Below, piece by piece: positions 40,387-50,125 of a stretch of DNA of 64,000 bases. Under the pieces are notes generated by a model. The model was given only the letters and a program-made list of their open reading frames with translations. It did no database searches and was not told the DNA's origin. Source of the stretch: Enterococcus raffinosus (GTDB taxonomy: Bacteria > Bacillota > Bacilli > Lactobacillales > Enterococcaceae); the NCBI RefSeq assembly GCF_018917525.1, contig NZ_JAHLOS010000007.1:62001-126000 (forward strand). Reading direction: 5' to 3'. Position 1 is the stretch's first letter. Each line of letters starts with the position of its first letter. The translations under genes and the position numbers were made by a program.

Positions 40387-42177
40387 CTATCTCTTAAGAC
40401 TTCTTCTTATTTTTTTTAAACTCTCCTTTGGTAAAATCCGTTCAGAATAATTATACGCCTTTCCCTTTAAAGAATATTCTTTATCTAATCCAACCATCTT
40501 CTCTAAAGAATCAGACTCATCTTCCGGATTTGTGAAAACTTCTAAAATCACGGGAGCATCACTGCTTGAATCCATGAATTTAGGCAATATATTTAAATAT
40601 TCATCTTTAGAACTAGCTGAGTAATAGTTGAATCCTATAGTAGTTGACCATGCCTGTGCTAACGACGATTTCTTATCATTCAAATTAAATTTTTGTCTAA
40701 AATGACCTCCTGCAGCAATAAATTGATCAGATTGCTCTCCAAACTGCGATCCTATATGAGAAGAATTCCTGAACTCAGTTCCTGTCCCATTATTAATTAA
40801 TAGTATTCTTAGATTTTTCCCTAGATGTCTATTTCCTAAACTATTTACATCATAAAAAAAAGCTAGGTCTCCTAAAACAACAAAATATAACTTATTCTCA
40901 TTAACTAAAGATGCACCCAGTGTAGTCGAAATTAATCCATCTATACCAAAGCCTCCAACATTAGACTCAACTTGGATGGATGAATCTATGGGATAAAAAT
41001 TCCAATTTCTTAGTGAATTCAAAATACCTAAATTTACAAAAGAATTTTTGGGGATTTTTGGTATAGTATTTTGTGCAATCCATGAATTAGCAAACGGCAG
41101 CTCTGGGATTGAATTACGTAGTGAAGATATATATTGGTTCCAAGTTTCAAAAAAAGAAATATCCTTACTTTCGTAATCTTCTTTAATATATTTGCTAAAA
41201 AAAGCATTCTCATTCATTTCAAATACATATCTAAGTCTCTTGAAAGTATCTCTCAATTCACCATCTTCTGAAACTCTCCAAACTGGGCCATTACTTTTAT
41301 TGAAAGTATCCATACTAGAGTAATCGCCAGTGACCTCACCAAGATGAATGGTCATTGTGGGTGCATAGTTAGAGAAGTTAGCGTGCTTTCTAGTTAAATT
41401 TACACCACCTAATGAAGAATTCAAAAGATACTTCCCATTATATCCAGCTGTTCTATCCCCAAAAACCGCTCCATTGTATTGCTCACAAAATTTATCAAGC
41501 AACAGTTCCTCTTCCTTAGTAAATTTTTTATGTCTACCAATAAATATACCAACTTTAGAATTTACAGGAATTTGAGGTAAGTTTTGACTATGAGAAAAAA
41601 ATCTTTCAACAAAATTGACTTTAGGAAGCTGTTTAGTGGTGAATGTTGCCATATAATTTGTATTCAAATTAATATGGACAGGTCCGCCTTCATGTCTAGT
41701 CATTTCCAGAAGGGCTCTATTCACCTGGTGATTTACAAACCAGTAATCCTGTGAAGAATTAACTATTGGAAGATTAACTGATAACTTCATAACATCATTT
41801 GGCAACTGACTCCTATCGATATTTTGAGGTTTCAAATTTCCTACATCCTGTAAATCATTAAGCGATGTTAACGCGATTACAGGAATCTTACTGTAATAAG
41901 CCTCAGTAAGACCTGGCAAATAATTTCTGGATGCCGTTGCACCTGTGCATGTCAATACAACAGGTTTTCCACTTTCCCTAGCTAACCCACAGGCCATGTA
42001 AGCTGCCGATCTTTCATCCACTGAAGAATATACGGTGAAAAAAGGATCGTTTTGTACACTTCCCACAATCGGTATATTGGTTGTCCCTGGGGAGGCAATA
42101 ACTTGATTAACTCCATGTTTCTTCAGAAGTGCTATTACTATTTGAGCATTTTTTTCATCTGTATAATGTTTCTCCAC
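40387..42177 (-). CDS. MenD-like thiamine-diphosphate enzyme in capsule operon
   Basis: A 596-aa ThDP-dependent enzyme. The PYR domain has IASPGTTNIP near residue 28 and VDERSAAYMACGLA with Glu55, the cofactor-activating glutamate; the PP domain has VVLGDLAFFYDVNSL ... LRILLINNGTGTEF near 430-470, the Mg/ThDP motif. Layout matches MenD and acetolactate-synthase relatives, but it lies in a capsule operon and no menaquinone genes are near. With the adjacent SDR it could build a 2-carbon-extended or branched sugar, comparable to YerE/YerF in yersiniose formation. The substrate is not known. Confidence 0.82.
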   Translation of the reverse strand: MEKHYTDEKNAQIVIALLKKHGVNQVIASPGTTNIPIVGSVQNDPFFTVYSSVDERSAAYMACGLARESGKPVVLTCTGATASRNYLPGLTEAYYSKIPVIALTSLNDLQDVGNLKPQNIDRSQLPNDVMKLSVNLPIVNSSQDYWFVNHQVNRALLEMTRHEGGPVHINLNTNYMATFTTKQLPKVNFVERFFSHSQNLPQIPVNSKVGIFIGRHKKFTKEEELLLDKFCEQYNGAVFGDRTAGYNGKYLLNSSLGGVNLTRKHANFSNYAPTMTIHLGEVTGDYSSMDTFNKSNGPVWRVSEDGELRDTFKRLRYVFEMNENAFFSKYIKEDYESKDISFFETWNQYISSLRNSIPELPFANSWIAQNTIPKIPKNSFVNLGILNSLRNWNFYPIDSSIQVESNVGGFGIDGLISTTLGASLVNENKLYFVVLGDLAFFYDVNSLGNRHLGKNLRILLINNGTGTEFRNSSHIGSQFGEQSDQFIAAGGHFRQKFNLNDKKSSLAQAWSTTIGFNYYSASSKDEYLNILPKFMDSSSDAPVILEVFTNPEDESDSLEKMVGLDKEYSLKGKAYNYSERILPKESLKKIRRSLKR

Positions 42178-42199
42178 TAGTATCTCTCCCTAAACTAAA

Positions 42200-43714
42200 T
42201 TATCTCTTTATATGATTAATCAAATTTTTAACATTACTTAATTCCGAATCAGTAGCACTTATTCGTAAATAAATAGCTATGTACAGTATCGAATAAATTA
42301 ATCCCAACAAAATAAAAATCCATATATTAATATTTTTCATAAAATTAGATAATGTAAAAACAATACTTGTAGATATCACAAAGGGGACAAAAACACTTAT
42401 GATATTCTTCCAGAAAATTTTCATATCCAACCCCATTTTTTTCTGATAATACCAGTTCATTGCAACCCCATTTGCACATACCGTAGCAATTGTATAACCG
42501 AAAATCGATCCTACTAATCCTAGTTTAATTACTGATAATACAGTCACACCAATATTAATTAATGCAAAAATTGAGTAGATGATTGACCTAAAATAATGCT
42601 TATTCATAGCTCTTTGTATTTCAATACCTACATTTTGGCTGAGTGGTACTAATACGGGAAATATCATTAGTATCAAAAGATAGTAAGCTTGAATATTATC
42701 TTTTCCAGCCCAAGTGACGATAAAATACTTTCCTATCGCAATAAAACCACCCAAAATAAAGGTCAATAGAATTAGTTGCATTCGCCCTACTTTAATCATT
42801 AAATTCAATAAAGTTTTCTTTGTTGTACCAGAACTCACTAATTCATTAATATGAGGAACATATACTCCAGAAAGTCCTACAGATAGCATAAAAAAAAGAT
42901 TTTTTATTTGTGATGCTACAGAATAGACTGCCACATCTTTAGCTCCAAGAAACATTCCAACAATGAAGCTAGGAACATTATTATTCACTAAATCTATTAC
43001 TTGTGATAAAAATATAAAAAATGAGAATACAGATACTTCCTTAAGAAGATCTATTGGTATTGATTTAAAGCTAAAACGCATATTTAATTTGGTAATTGCA
43101 AAATTTGCATTCATTATTAGCAATAAAAATGTAGTCCCCGTTTGAGTGATTACAATTGCTTCAGAGCCTGCTCCAAAGATTATTAATGGAATACTGATTA
43201 TTGGTACTAAAATAGTCTGGGCAACCTGCCTAGCTTGCTGAAATTTCAACTTTTCATTAGCTAAAATATTGCAGTCGAAGACAGTTGACGGAAATGTAAG
43301 AGCAATATTTAAGACTAGTATCCCCATTAGTACTTTTGTTTGATGAACTTGTTCTCCTGTAAACGAAGCACCAAAAAATTTTTTTGTATTTACGACTAGT
43401 ATTGAACCTATCAAGAGACTCAAAAGTGCCATTCCTAAAAATAATAATAAATACATTCCATTTAAACTATTAATAGATTTTCTTTCTTTTGCGTTCTTAA
43501 ACTTCATATAAAATCTAACGTACGAGCCCGAAAAACCCATAGACAGAACACTTAGACCCATGATAACAGAATTAGTCATCTGATAAATTCCATATTCAGA
43601 TTGTCCAAGATATTTCAATAAAAACGGCGTGTAAAGAAAAACTATCAAATTTTTTATTATAATATTTGCATATGAAAGAACTACCGCAAATTTCCGTTCA
43701 GAACTCTTATCCAT
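42200..43714 (-). CDS. wzx: Wzx-type polysaccharide flippase
   Basis: A 504-aa integral membrane protein with about 12-14 TM helices and the MATE/MviN-like start NLIVFLYTPFLLKYLGQSEYGIYQM typical of Wzx repeat-unit flippases. It moves the undecaprenyl-PP-linked repeat unit to the outer face for Wzy polymerisation. Its start codon overlaps the stop of the pyruvyl transferase-like gene (TAATG). AT-rich and diverse, as expected for serotype-specific genes. Confidence 0.9.
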   Translation of the reverse strand: MDKSSERKFAVVLSYANIIIKNLIVFLYTPFLLKYLGQSEYGIYQMTNSVIMGLSVLSMGFSGSYVRFYMKFKNAKERKSINSLNGMYLLLFLGMALLSLLIGSILVVNTKKFFGASFTGEQVHQTKVLMGILVLNIALTFPSTVFDCNILANEKLKFQQARQVAQTILVPIISIPLIIFGAGSEAIVITQTGTTFLLLIMNANFAITKLNMRFSFKSIPIDLLKEVSVFSFFIFLSQVIDLVNNNVPSFIVGMFLGAKDVAVYSVASQIKNLFFMLSVGLSGVYVPHINELVSSGTTKKTLLNLMIKVGRMQLILLTFILGGFIAIGKYFIVTWAGKDNIQAYYLLILMIFPVLVPLSQNVGIEIQRAMNKHYFRSIIYSIFALINIGVTVLSVIKLGLVGSIFGYTIATVCANGVAMNWYYQKKMGLDMKIFWKNIISVFVPFVISTSIVFTLSNFMKNINIWIFILLGLIYSILYIAIYLRISATDSELSNVKNLINHIKR

Positions 43715-44832
43715 TACCAGTCCCCTTTATTGTCAAGAAAACTATCAAAATACTCTGCTGATTTTTCCCTTTCACTTAATAAAATTGATTCTACTCCAGA
43801 AAAATCAGTTTCTAGAACCTTCTCTAGATCCATGTTCTCTTTACTTGAGTTTTTAGTTAAGTTAAATTTTTCTAGTAATGTGTCTAATCTAGAATTCATA
43901 TTACCTGTCATTCGCTCTAAAACTTGAAATGGTGTATTAAAAATAATCGAAAAAACAGCTCCATGGAAAGAGTCCGTTATAACAAGTTCTGCTCTATCAA
44001 TTGCTTGAATAAATTGAATAACAGTAAGAATTTGACTATTATCATCAATTGAATCGCCCATTATCGAAATAATCTCATAATCATTTTTTTTAACAATTTC
44101 ACTTAGCTCTTCTCTTTTTGATGCACTCATGCCTCGTAAAGTATATACCAAAACAAATTTTTTTGAAGGTAACCATTTTAGATCCTCTTGTAAAGACAAT
44201 TCTCTCCACTCATGAGATGTCACCAACATTGTTGGATCAACGTGTACATGGGCAGTCTTGGTGGTTAATTTTTCAACGATATTTACACCTTGAATTTCTC
44301 GAACAGAAATTTTTCTCATACCGTTTAGATTCTCTTTAAAATATCTTTTGTCAGCTCTTAAAATCATTGACTTCCCAAAACTTGCCGCGTATGAAAATCT
44401 CTTTTCATAAGGAACAAAATCTAGAAAATATGTTGAGTCACTCATGGATGATTGATTCCAAACCTGATCACTTCCTGAAATAAAAACATCATATTGTGAG
44501 CCAATACTATTTAAATCTTCCTTCTCTACAATTCTTGTTTTCAATTTTTTTTCAGTAAATGGTTTTAACTTTGGAGATTTCAATTTTGCCATATCGATAA
44601 AATTTCTCCCGTATTCTCTTTTACGAAACATCAATTTAATTAAACTGGGAGATTGGCAGCATCTCATTGCGGCATCAAAAATTTTTCTATATTTACTTTT
44701 TCTAGAAAAAGAGATATCTAAGGTCTCAACTTTATATCCTCTGTTTTCAATAATTGTTTGTAAAGCATAATTTTGCAGTCTATTGCCATAATTAAAGTTC
44801 CCAGGTAAGGTTAAAATCGCAATTTTATTCAT
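43714..44832 (-). CDS. Polysaccharide pyruvyl transferase family protein
   Basis: A 372-aa protein starting at ATG 44832, with GGTG seven bases upstream; an in-frame start at 44964 would run into the wzy gene and is rejected. The N-terminal KIAILTLPGNFNYGNRLQNYALQ and later DVFISGSDQVWN, FSYAASFGKS and ITDSFHGAVFSIIF are the signature blocks of this family (CsaB/WcaK-like GT-B fold). It may add a pyruvate ketal from PEP or act as a glycosyltransferase; some members do the latter. It likely decorates or extends the repeat unit. Confidence 0.85.
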   Translation of the reverse strand: MNKIAILTLPGNFNYGNRLQNYALQTIIENRGYKVETLDISFSRKSKYRKIFDAAMRCCQSPSLIKLMFRKREYGRNFIDMAKLKSPKLKPFTEKKLKTRIVEKEDLNSIGSQYDVFISGSDQVWNQSSMSDSTYFLDFVPYEKRFSYAASFGKSMILRADKRYFKENLNGMRKISVREIQGVNIVEKLTTKTAHVHVDPTMLVTSHEWRELSLQEDLKWLPSKKFVLVYTLRGMSASKREELSEIVKKNDYEIISIMGDSIDDNSQILTVIQFIQAIDRAELVITDSFHGAVFSIIFNTPFQVLERMTGNMNSRLDTLLEKFNLTKNSSKENMDLEKVLETDFSGVESILLSEREKSAEYFDSFLDNKGDW

Positions 44833-44872
44833 CTTTTCACCACTTTTTTCTTTGAAAATAACATTTTTATGT

Positions 44873-46171
44873 TTAACCGTTTTGCAAATTACTAATTTCA
44901 TTATTTTTTTTGTCTTCGTCTTCTTTCTGAAGAAGACAAGAACCGATAATTCCGAATATCCCACCAGCTAAAGCTGAATATAATACGTGTCCCGCTATCA
45001 TAGAGAAAGCAAAAATAATGATATATATAAAAGTATATAAAAAACCATTTTTTTTCTTTATTCCACAAATTAGCACGTAAACATAGAACCCTAATACAGA
45101 AAGAGAAACCAACGCTCCATACCAAATCAGAGTATCTATGAAATCCATTTCCATGATTGATTGTAATACAGTAGCATCAAATTGCTGATAATGCCCGTAT
45201 CCAAAGAGAAAGTTTAAAAATCCATTCTCATTATTAAGGAATATGTCAGTAATGGCCGGGACTATTCGAAGATTTCTATTGCTTAATAGAAAATTGAATA
45301 TATTTTCAGAACCATTAGTGATGTTATAATAATATTGAAACCTAAATACTATTTCATCAATGAAGTTTGAGAAAAATATTGATGCAAACACGCTCGCAAA
45401 TAACGTAGCTAATAAAATTTTGACAATTGATTTCACACTCATTTTTTTTAATAAATAGACAACTCCTAATAATACTATACAAAATATGCTTGCTTTTGAT
45501 CCAATTAACAGCATTGTTACACAGTTTAAAAGGAACAGAATAATAAACATTCTCTTTTTGTACATAGCACATTGCCAAAATGCAAATATTGTAATACTGA
45601 TCATCAGAATATTGAGTTCATTATTTGAGTAATAAAATCCCTTGTATCCCCCTCCCAGAGCGTATGACGAGTAGCCTACATCAAATAGCATAGGAAGAAT
45701 CAGTGTCAATGGTACAAGAATTGAAAAAAAAGTTAGCACCTTATCCACAATATCTTTACTCACAATTCCGTTATTCACGGCATTTGAAATCCCCAACGTA
45801 TACAGTATAGGCAACAAAAGTTTTGTTGCATAAGTTATCTCATCCAAAAAGCCTCTTAGATCTCCATTTCTGAAATAATTTATACTCACTATGGTAAATA
45901 GAAAGAGAATGAACGTGTATAAAATAATTAAGTGTGACATTCTATTTTTTCTAATAATAAGAAAGAATAGAAAAACTATTGATACAAGGCGAAACATTAT
46001 TCCAATTAGTGATCCTAAACCAGTATTAGACAGAAGGTTGTATCCATTAATCATATCGATAATAGGTATTAAACCTAGGAAAAGATAAAGGAAAATATTT
46101 AAAATTTTGGACTCTATATCCCTTGAACCAATATATTCAACTTTATTTTTTTTGATTTCACTTGATTCCAA
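44873..46171 (-). CDS. wzy: Wzy-type polysaccharide polymerase
   Basis: A 432-aa protein with about 10-12 TM helices and a long outside loop near residues 270-350 (FRFQYYYNITNGSENIFNFLLSNRNLR ... FLFGYGHYQQF), the usual layout of Wzy/O-antigen ligase proteins. It starts at TTG 46171 with AGGTG eight bases upstream. Sequence is highly diverged and AT-rich. It would polymerise repeat units after Wzx flips them. Confidence 0.82.
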   Translation of the reverse strand: MESSEIKKNKVEYIGSRDIESKILNIFLYLFLGLIPIIDMINGYNLLSNTGLGSLIGIMFRLVSIVFLFFLIIRKNRMSHLIILYTFILFLFTIVSINYFRNGDLRGFLDEITYATKLLLPILYTLGISNAVNNGIVSKDIVDKVLTFFSILVPLTLILPMLFDVGYSSYALGGGYKGFYYSNNELNILMISITIFAFWQCAMYKKRMFIILFLLNCVTMLLIGSKASIFCIVLLGVVYLLKKMSVKSIVKILLATLFASVFASIFFSNFIDEIVFRFQYYYNITNGSENIFNFLLSNRNLRIVPAITDIFLNNENGFLNFLFGYGHYQQFDATVLQSIMEMDFIDTLIWYGALVSLSVLGFYVYVLICGIKKKNGFLYTFIYIIIFAFSMIAGHVLYSALAGGIFGIIGSCLLQKEDEDKKNNEISNLQNG

Positions 46172-46209
46172 TCTATTACACCTACTTTCTTACTGAAAAT
46201 CAATTTCAC

Positions 46210-47298
46210 TTATTTAAAAACATCAATTAAATATTTTTTTTGATTAGAAACAGAGTATTCATGTGAAGTTTTAAATGCATTGGAGAGAAACGACTCTCTC
46301 TCAGTTTTACTCAGGTTCATAGCACGTATTATCGCCTCATATAGTACATCCGGGTCATTTTCATTAAAGCATATTCCATTTTTACCTGATTCCATATAAG
46401 AAGACGGACCAAATGAATTATTAGCAACAACTAAAGTACGTGTAGCCATTGCTTCAAGTCCTATCAAACCTAAACTTTCACTCTTTCTATTTGTTGGAAA
46501 ACAAAATACATCAATACAGTTTAAAATAACATTAATTTCATTCTGTCCAAGTAAAGGATAATAATGAACCCGGCTGGATATACTTAACTCGTTTAATAGC
46601 GATAAAAAGGCAGTTTTATCGTTACCGTCCCCCACCACTACAATTTCGATATTTTTCGAAGGTTCTCGTTCTAATATTTTTTTATATGCTCTTAGAAAAG
46701 TATCCCAACCTTTATTTGCTTCAAGTCGACTAATAAAGCCTAGATAAAACTTACTATCATCAAGTTTCATTTTACTTATCGCTTCTTTTTTATCCATAGG
46801 ATAAAAAATATTGTTATTTACACCACCAGAAGGAAAATCAACAATTTTTTCTTCTGAGATATGAAAATCATTAATAATTACATTAGTAAAGTACTGAGAT
46901 GGCGAGATAATCATTTCTGAAACATTGAGGATTTTTTGTACAATTTTTCTATATTTTTCATCTTTCTTTGTTTCTGGAATAAGATCATTTCCGTGTACAT
47001 TGACTACTATTTTTGATGAAGACAGTTTGTTTGCAAATAGTACAGGTACAGAGGATAATGAAGCAAAATGAACATAAATAAAATCATACTTACTAAAAAC
47101 CATCATACAAATTGTTCTAATATAAAATGATGAGTACGATAATATTTTTTTGATAATTCCAACTTGTTTGTACATTACTGATCTATCAACTAGGAATCCA
47201 TCTTCAATCAAAATATCTTCCGTATTTTTAACAAACACTCCATAGTGAGGATATTCACTGGATGGATACATATTTGAAACAATTAGAATCTTTTTCAT
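46210..47298 (-). CDS. Glycosyltransferase family 4
   Basis: A 362-aa GT-B glycosyltransferase. N-terminal KILIVSNMYPSSEYPHYGVFVKN and VNVHGNDLIP form the acceptor half; the donor half has FISRLEANKGWDTFL and the EX7E motif ESLGLIGLEAMA near residue 290. It adds one sugar to the lipid-linked capsule repeat on the cytosolic side. Sugar and linkage cannot be told from sequence alone. 110 bases separate it from the upstream DUF1972 gene with no other coding. Confidence 0.88.
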   Translation of the reverse strand: MKKILIVSNMYPSSEYPHYGVFVKNTEDILIEDGFLVDRSVMYKQVGIIKKILSYSSFYIRTICMMVFSKYDFIYVHFASLSSVPVLFANKLSSSKIVVNVHGNDLIPETKKDEKYRKIVQKILNVSEMIISPSQYFTNVIINDFHISEEKIVDFPSGGVNNNIFYPMDKKEAISKMKLDDSKFYLGFISRLEANKGWDTFLRAYKKILEREPSKNIEIVVVGDGNDKTAFLSLLNELSISSRVHYYPLLGQNEINVILNCIDVFCFPTNRKSESLGLIGLEAMATRTLVVANNSFGPSSYMESGKNGICFNENDPDVLYEAIIRAMNLSKTERESFLSNAFKTSHEYSVSNQKKYLIDVFK

Positions 47299-47408
47299 AT
47301 CACTTCGTCCTCAATCTTCATTAGTACTTTAGTCAACTATTAATAATAATGCATTCAAAATTATTTTCTTACTAAAATAAACAATTAGCCTGTCTAATTC
47401 TTATAAAT

Positions 47409-48587
47409 CTACTTCTTCATGAAAAGAGACTCATACTCTTTAGAAATACCACCTAAAGAATATCTTTTTGAAATGATTTTAGTAGGATTAACATTTAATT
47501 CAAAATTGTGTTCTTCTAAATCATTAATTAATTTTGCTAAATTTCCACTATCTTTTCTCCAGTACAACACTTCATTTTCTCCAACTTCTTTATTGAAAGA
47601 AACATCTAGTAGCAAATTAGTTTTAGTGCTTGCCATTGCCTCTAATAGCGACGGGTTAGTCCCTCCCACTTCATGGCCGTGTAAATAAGCGTATGCATTT
47701 TCTCGAATAAATTTTAATAATTCTTGATCATAAACAGTTCCAACAAACTTTATTCTAACATCGTTATCAAAATTAGTTTCTTTTTTTAATTTTTCATAAA
47801 ATTTATTTTCTTCCACATTTGTTATTAATACGAATTCTTTTTTCGAATTTGAAAGCATAAATTCTTTTATCATCATTTCATAATTGTTTTCCGGTACAAA
47901 TCTCCCCACTACTAGATAATAATTATTGAATTGAATGTTCTTTTCTTTATACCATTTAATTACTGTTAAATCATTTTCACTCAAGTTGGTTTTTGCTAAA
48001 TCAGTTCCATACGCAATGTAAGTTGTTTTGGGTTTGTATTCGTGATATGTATTGTTAATATATTTTTCAATGGCCTTACTATCACAGATTAACAAATCTG
48101 AATATTTTACCATTAACCGTTCAGAGTATTTCCAGTATCTACGCACGGGATAACTCCATTTTGCTCGCATCCATTCATGGCCATCAGGATTAACATACAG
48201 TTTTCCTTTTATTTTTTCGATCTTCTTTTTTATTCCACTTATAAAAGGACCAATTCGACATGCTAAAACGTAGAAAATTGGTTGATGATCTTGATTCATT
48301 TGTGCTAACTTAATTGCATAGTTTAAAGCTGCAATGTCGTAATATATTGCTCGAGCTGGCCCAATTTTCGGCACATCAATATTAAAGCACTTTGCGCCAT
48401 TATGCTCAAAGTGCTTGTCAGTAATTCCTGATTTGGCTGAGTTTTCAGTCATGCACGCTACATGATATTGAATATTTTTTTCCATTTGATATTCGGTCAG
48501 CTTTTCAACAAACGTTTCAAAACCACCGTATTTTGCCGGAATCCCTTTTGAACCAATGATATAGACATGCTGCTTTTTATCTTTCAC
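47409..48587 (-). CDS. DUF1972 glycosyltransferase (WchF/Cps2T-like rhamnosyltransferase)
   Basis: A 392-aa GT-B enzyme. The N-terminus HVYIIGSKGIPAKYGGFETFVEKLTEY is the DUF1972 signature; VNPDGHEWMRAKWS and ICDSKAIEKYI follow, and the donor half contains VVGRFVPENNYEMMIKEF and a GGTNPSLLEAMA motif. Pneumococcal WchF adds beta-1,4-rhamnose to the priming glucose; the gene order after a WchA-like priming transferase is the same here, so the second sugar may be rhamnose. No dTDP-rhamnose genes occur in the window, so they would be elsewhere. Confidence 0.86.
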   Translation of the reverse strand: MKDKKQHVYIIGSKGIPAKYGGFETFVEKLTEYQMEKNIQYHVACMTENSAKSGITDKHFEHNGAKCFNIDVPKIGPARAIYYDIAALNYAIKLAQMNQDHQPIFYVLACRIGPFISGIKKKIEKIKGKLYVNPDGHEWMRAKWSYPVRRYWKYSERLMVKYSDLLICDSKAIEKYINNTYHEYKPKTTYIAYGTDLAKTNLSENDLTVIKWYKEKNIQFNNYYLVVGRFVPENNYEMMIKEFMLSNSKKEFVLITNVEENKFYEKLKKETNFDNDVRIKFVGTVYDQELLKFIRENAYAYLHGHEVGGTNPSLLEAMASTKTNLLLDVSFNKEVGENEVLYWRKDSGNLAKLINDLEEHNFELNVNPTKIISKRYSLGGISKEYESLFMKK

Positions 48588-48598
48588 AAAAAAACTCC

Positions 48599-49315
48599 TT
48601 AATAAGCCCCACCTGGCTTAATCATTACTTTTATTGTTCTAATAATTAGAGAAATATCCATTCCAATACTTCGATTTTCTATATAATCTATATCAAAACC
48701 TACCATCTCATCAAAATGAACATCATTTCTTCCACTAACCTGCCATAACCCTGAACAACCTGGCTTAACAAGTAAACGCTGCATATCATATTGAGTATAT
48801 TCTGCTACCTCTCGTTGTAGAGGCGGCCGTGGACCAATCAAACTCATATCCCCTTTAATAACATTGACTAACTGGGGCAGTTCATCCAAACTAGTTTTTC
48901 TGATAAATTTTCCAAATTCGGTAACTCTCGGGTCCTCTTTCATTTTGAACATAGCACCCTTAATCTCATTTTTATCAACCAATTCATCTAATTTTTTCTC
49001 AGCGTCTATGCACATTGAACGAAACTTATACATCGTAAATAGTTTTCCATTTCGACCAACACGTTTCTGTGAAAAGATTACTGGTGAATTCGGTTCATCC
49101 TTATGTATTTTATATGCAACCCAAAGCATAAGCGGAGAAATCAATACGATTCCGATCGTTCCAGCAACTATATCAATGAGTCGCTTAACAAAATCATACC
49201 CTTTTTGTTTTCGGATTTTTTCCTTATCAATCCAAATCAACTCTGACTGTTCTAATTCAGAGCTAGGTTTCTTTTTCAAAAAATTCACATCCCCAAAAGT
49301 CTTTTCACTTTTCAT
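48599..49315 (-). CDS. Priming sugar transferase (WchA/CpsE-type)
   Basis: A 238-aa polyisoprenyl-phosphate hexose-1-phosphate transferase, starting at ATG 49315 with GGGGGAA upstream; a TTG at 49330 lies before that site. One membrane helix (FVKRLIDIVAGTIGIVLISPLML), then KRVGRNGKLFTMYKFRSM, the catalytic TSLDELPQL, LIGPRPPL and the C-terminal GLWQVSGRNDV. It is the short form without the N-terminal multi-TM domain. It transfers the first sugar phosphate to undecaprenyl phosphate and so starts each capsule repeat unit. Confidence 0.92.
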   Translation of the reverse strand: MKSEKTFGDVNFLKKKPSSELEQSELIWIDKEKIRKQKGYDFVKRLIDIVAGTIGIVLISPLMLWVAYKIHKDEPNSPVIFSQKRVGRNGKLFTMYKFRSMCIDAEKKLDELVDKNEIKGAMFKMKEDPRVTEFGKFIRKTSLDELPQLVNVIKGDMSLIGPRPPLQREVAEYTQYDMQRLLVKPGCSGLWQVSGRNDVHFDEMVGFDIDYIENRSIGMDISLIIRTIKVMIKPGGAY

Positions 49316-49339
49316 AATATGTTCCCCCAAACAAACTAT

Positions 49340-50107
49340 TTAATTAAAGAATTTGAAGCGTGATTCCTTGATCATTGTAAATTCTGGACGTACAACTTCA
49401 TCACCATTAACTAAGTCTCTTGCCATCTGCTGCATCTCTTCAACCATTCTCGCTCCACCGATTTTATGAATTTCTTTGTAGGCTTCTTTCATAAGAAAGG
49501 TTCGATGTTTTAGATTGTGCGCGTCAGAAGCAACCATATACAACATATTGTGCTTCAACATGAGCTTTGCTGTCTTTTGAATATCTTTCCCAAATACGCC
49601 GACAATACTCGGCGCAGTTAATTGTGTGAGTACACCCATTTGGAGAAACGGGATTAAGCGGTTCGGTTCTTTTCGAAAAACCGCATTTCGCTCCGGGTGA
49701 ACAATTACTGGTACATGCCCATTACTCATCAATTCAAAAAAGAGCTGCTCCGAATACTCCGGCACGTCGCCAGAAGGGAATTCAATCAAAACGTAGGTAT
49801 TGTCTAGATCAGTAAACAAGATTTCTTGATTTCGAATATCGTCTATTAGCGAACCCGTGATCCGTACTTCTTGTCCCTCAAGCAAAGTGAGAGGAATATC
49901 ATTTTGGTCCAATACGCTTTGTAACTCATTAACCCTAGTAATAACCTGCTGAGCAGGATTGGAGTATTTACCATTATTATGATGCGGTGTACACATTAAA
50001 TGAGTGATCCCTTGACTAACTGCTTTTTTAGCCATTGCGATGCTATCATCTATCGTTTGAGCACCATCATCGACACCTGGTAAAATATGACTGTGCAAAT
50101 CAATCAA
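49340..50107 (-). CDS. cpsB: CpsB/YwqE-type tyrosine phosphatase (capsule operon copy)
   Basis: A 255-aa PHP phosphatase with DLHSHILPGVDDGAQ, CTPHHNNGKYS, HPERN and SDAHNLKHRTF metal-ligand motifs. I prefer TTG 50107 as start, since AGAGGG lies eight bases upstream and the protein then begins IDLHSH like its paralogue; GTG 50116 would place that site against the start codon. It reverses CpsD phosphorylation. Operon order cpsC-cpsD-cpsB-priming transferase is standard for Firmicute capsules. Confidence 0.88.
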   Translation of the reverse strand: MIDLHSHILPGVDDGAQTIDDSIAMAKKAVSQGITHLMCTPHHNNGKYSNPAQQVITRVNELQSVLDQNDIPLTLLEGQEVRITGSLIDDIRNQEILFTDLDNTYVLIEFPSGDVPEYSEQLFFELMSNGHVPVIVHPERNAVFRKEPNRLIPFLQMGVLTQLTAPSIVGVFGKDIQKTAKLMLKHNMLYMVASDAHNLKHRTFLMKEAYKEIHKIGGARMVEEMQQMARDLVNGDEVVRPEFTMIKESRFKFFN

Positions 50108-50125
50108 TTCTTCCACCCTCTTGTA

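Noticed and set aside
40387-42177. Menaquinone biosynthesis MenD
   Set aside because: It lies inside a capsule operon with an SDR partner, with no other men genes nearby.
44833-44964. 44-residue N-terminal extension of the pyruvyl transferase-like protein
   Set aside because: It overlaps the wzy gene, has no ribosome binding site and no family similarity; ATG 44832 has a good site and starts the conserved sequence.
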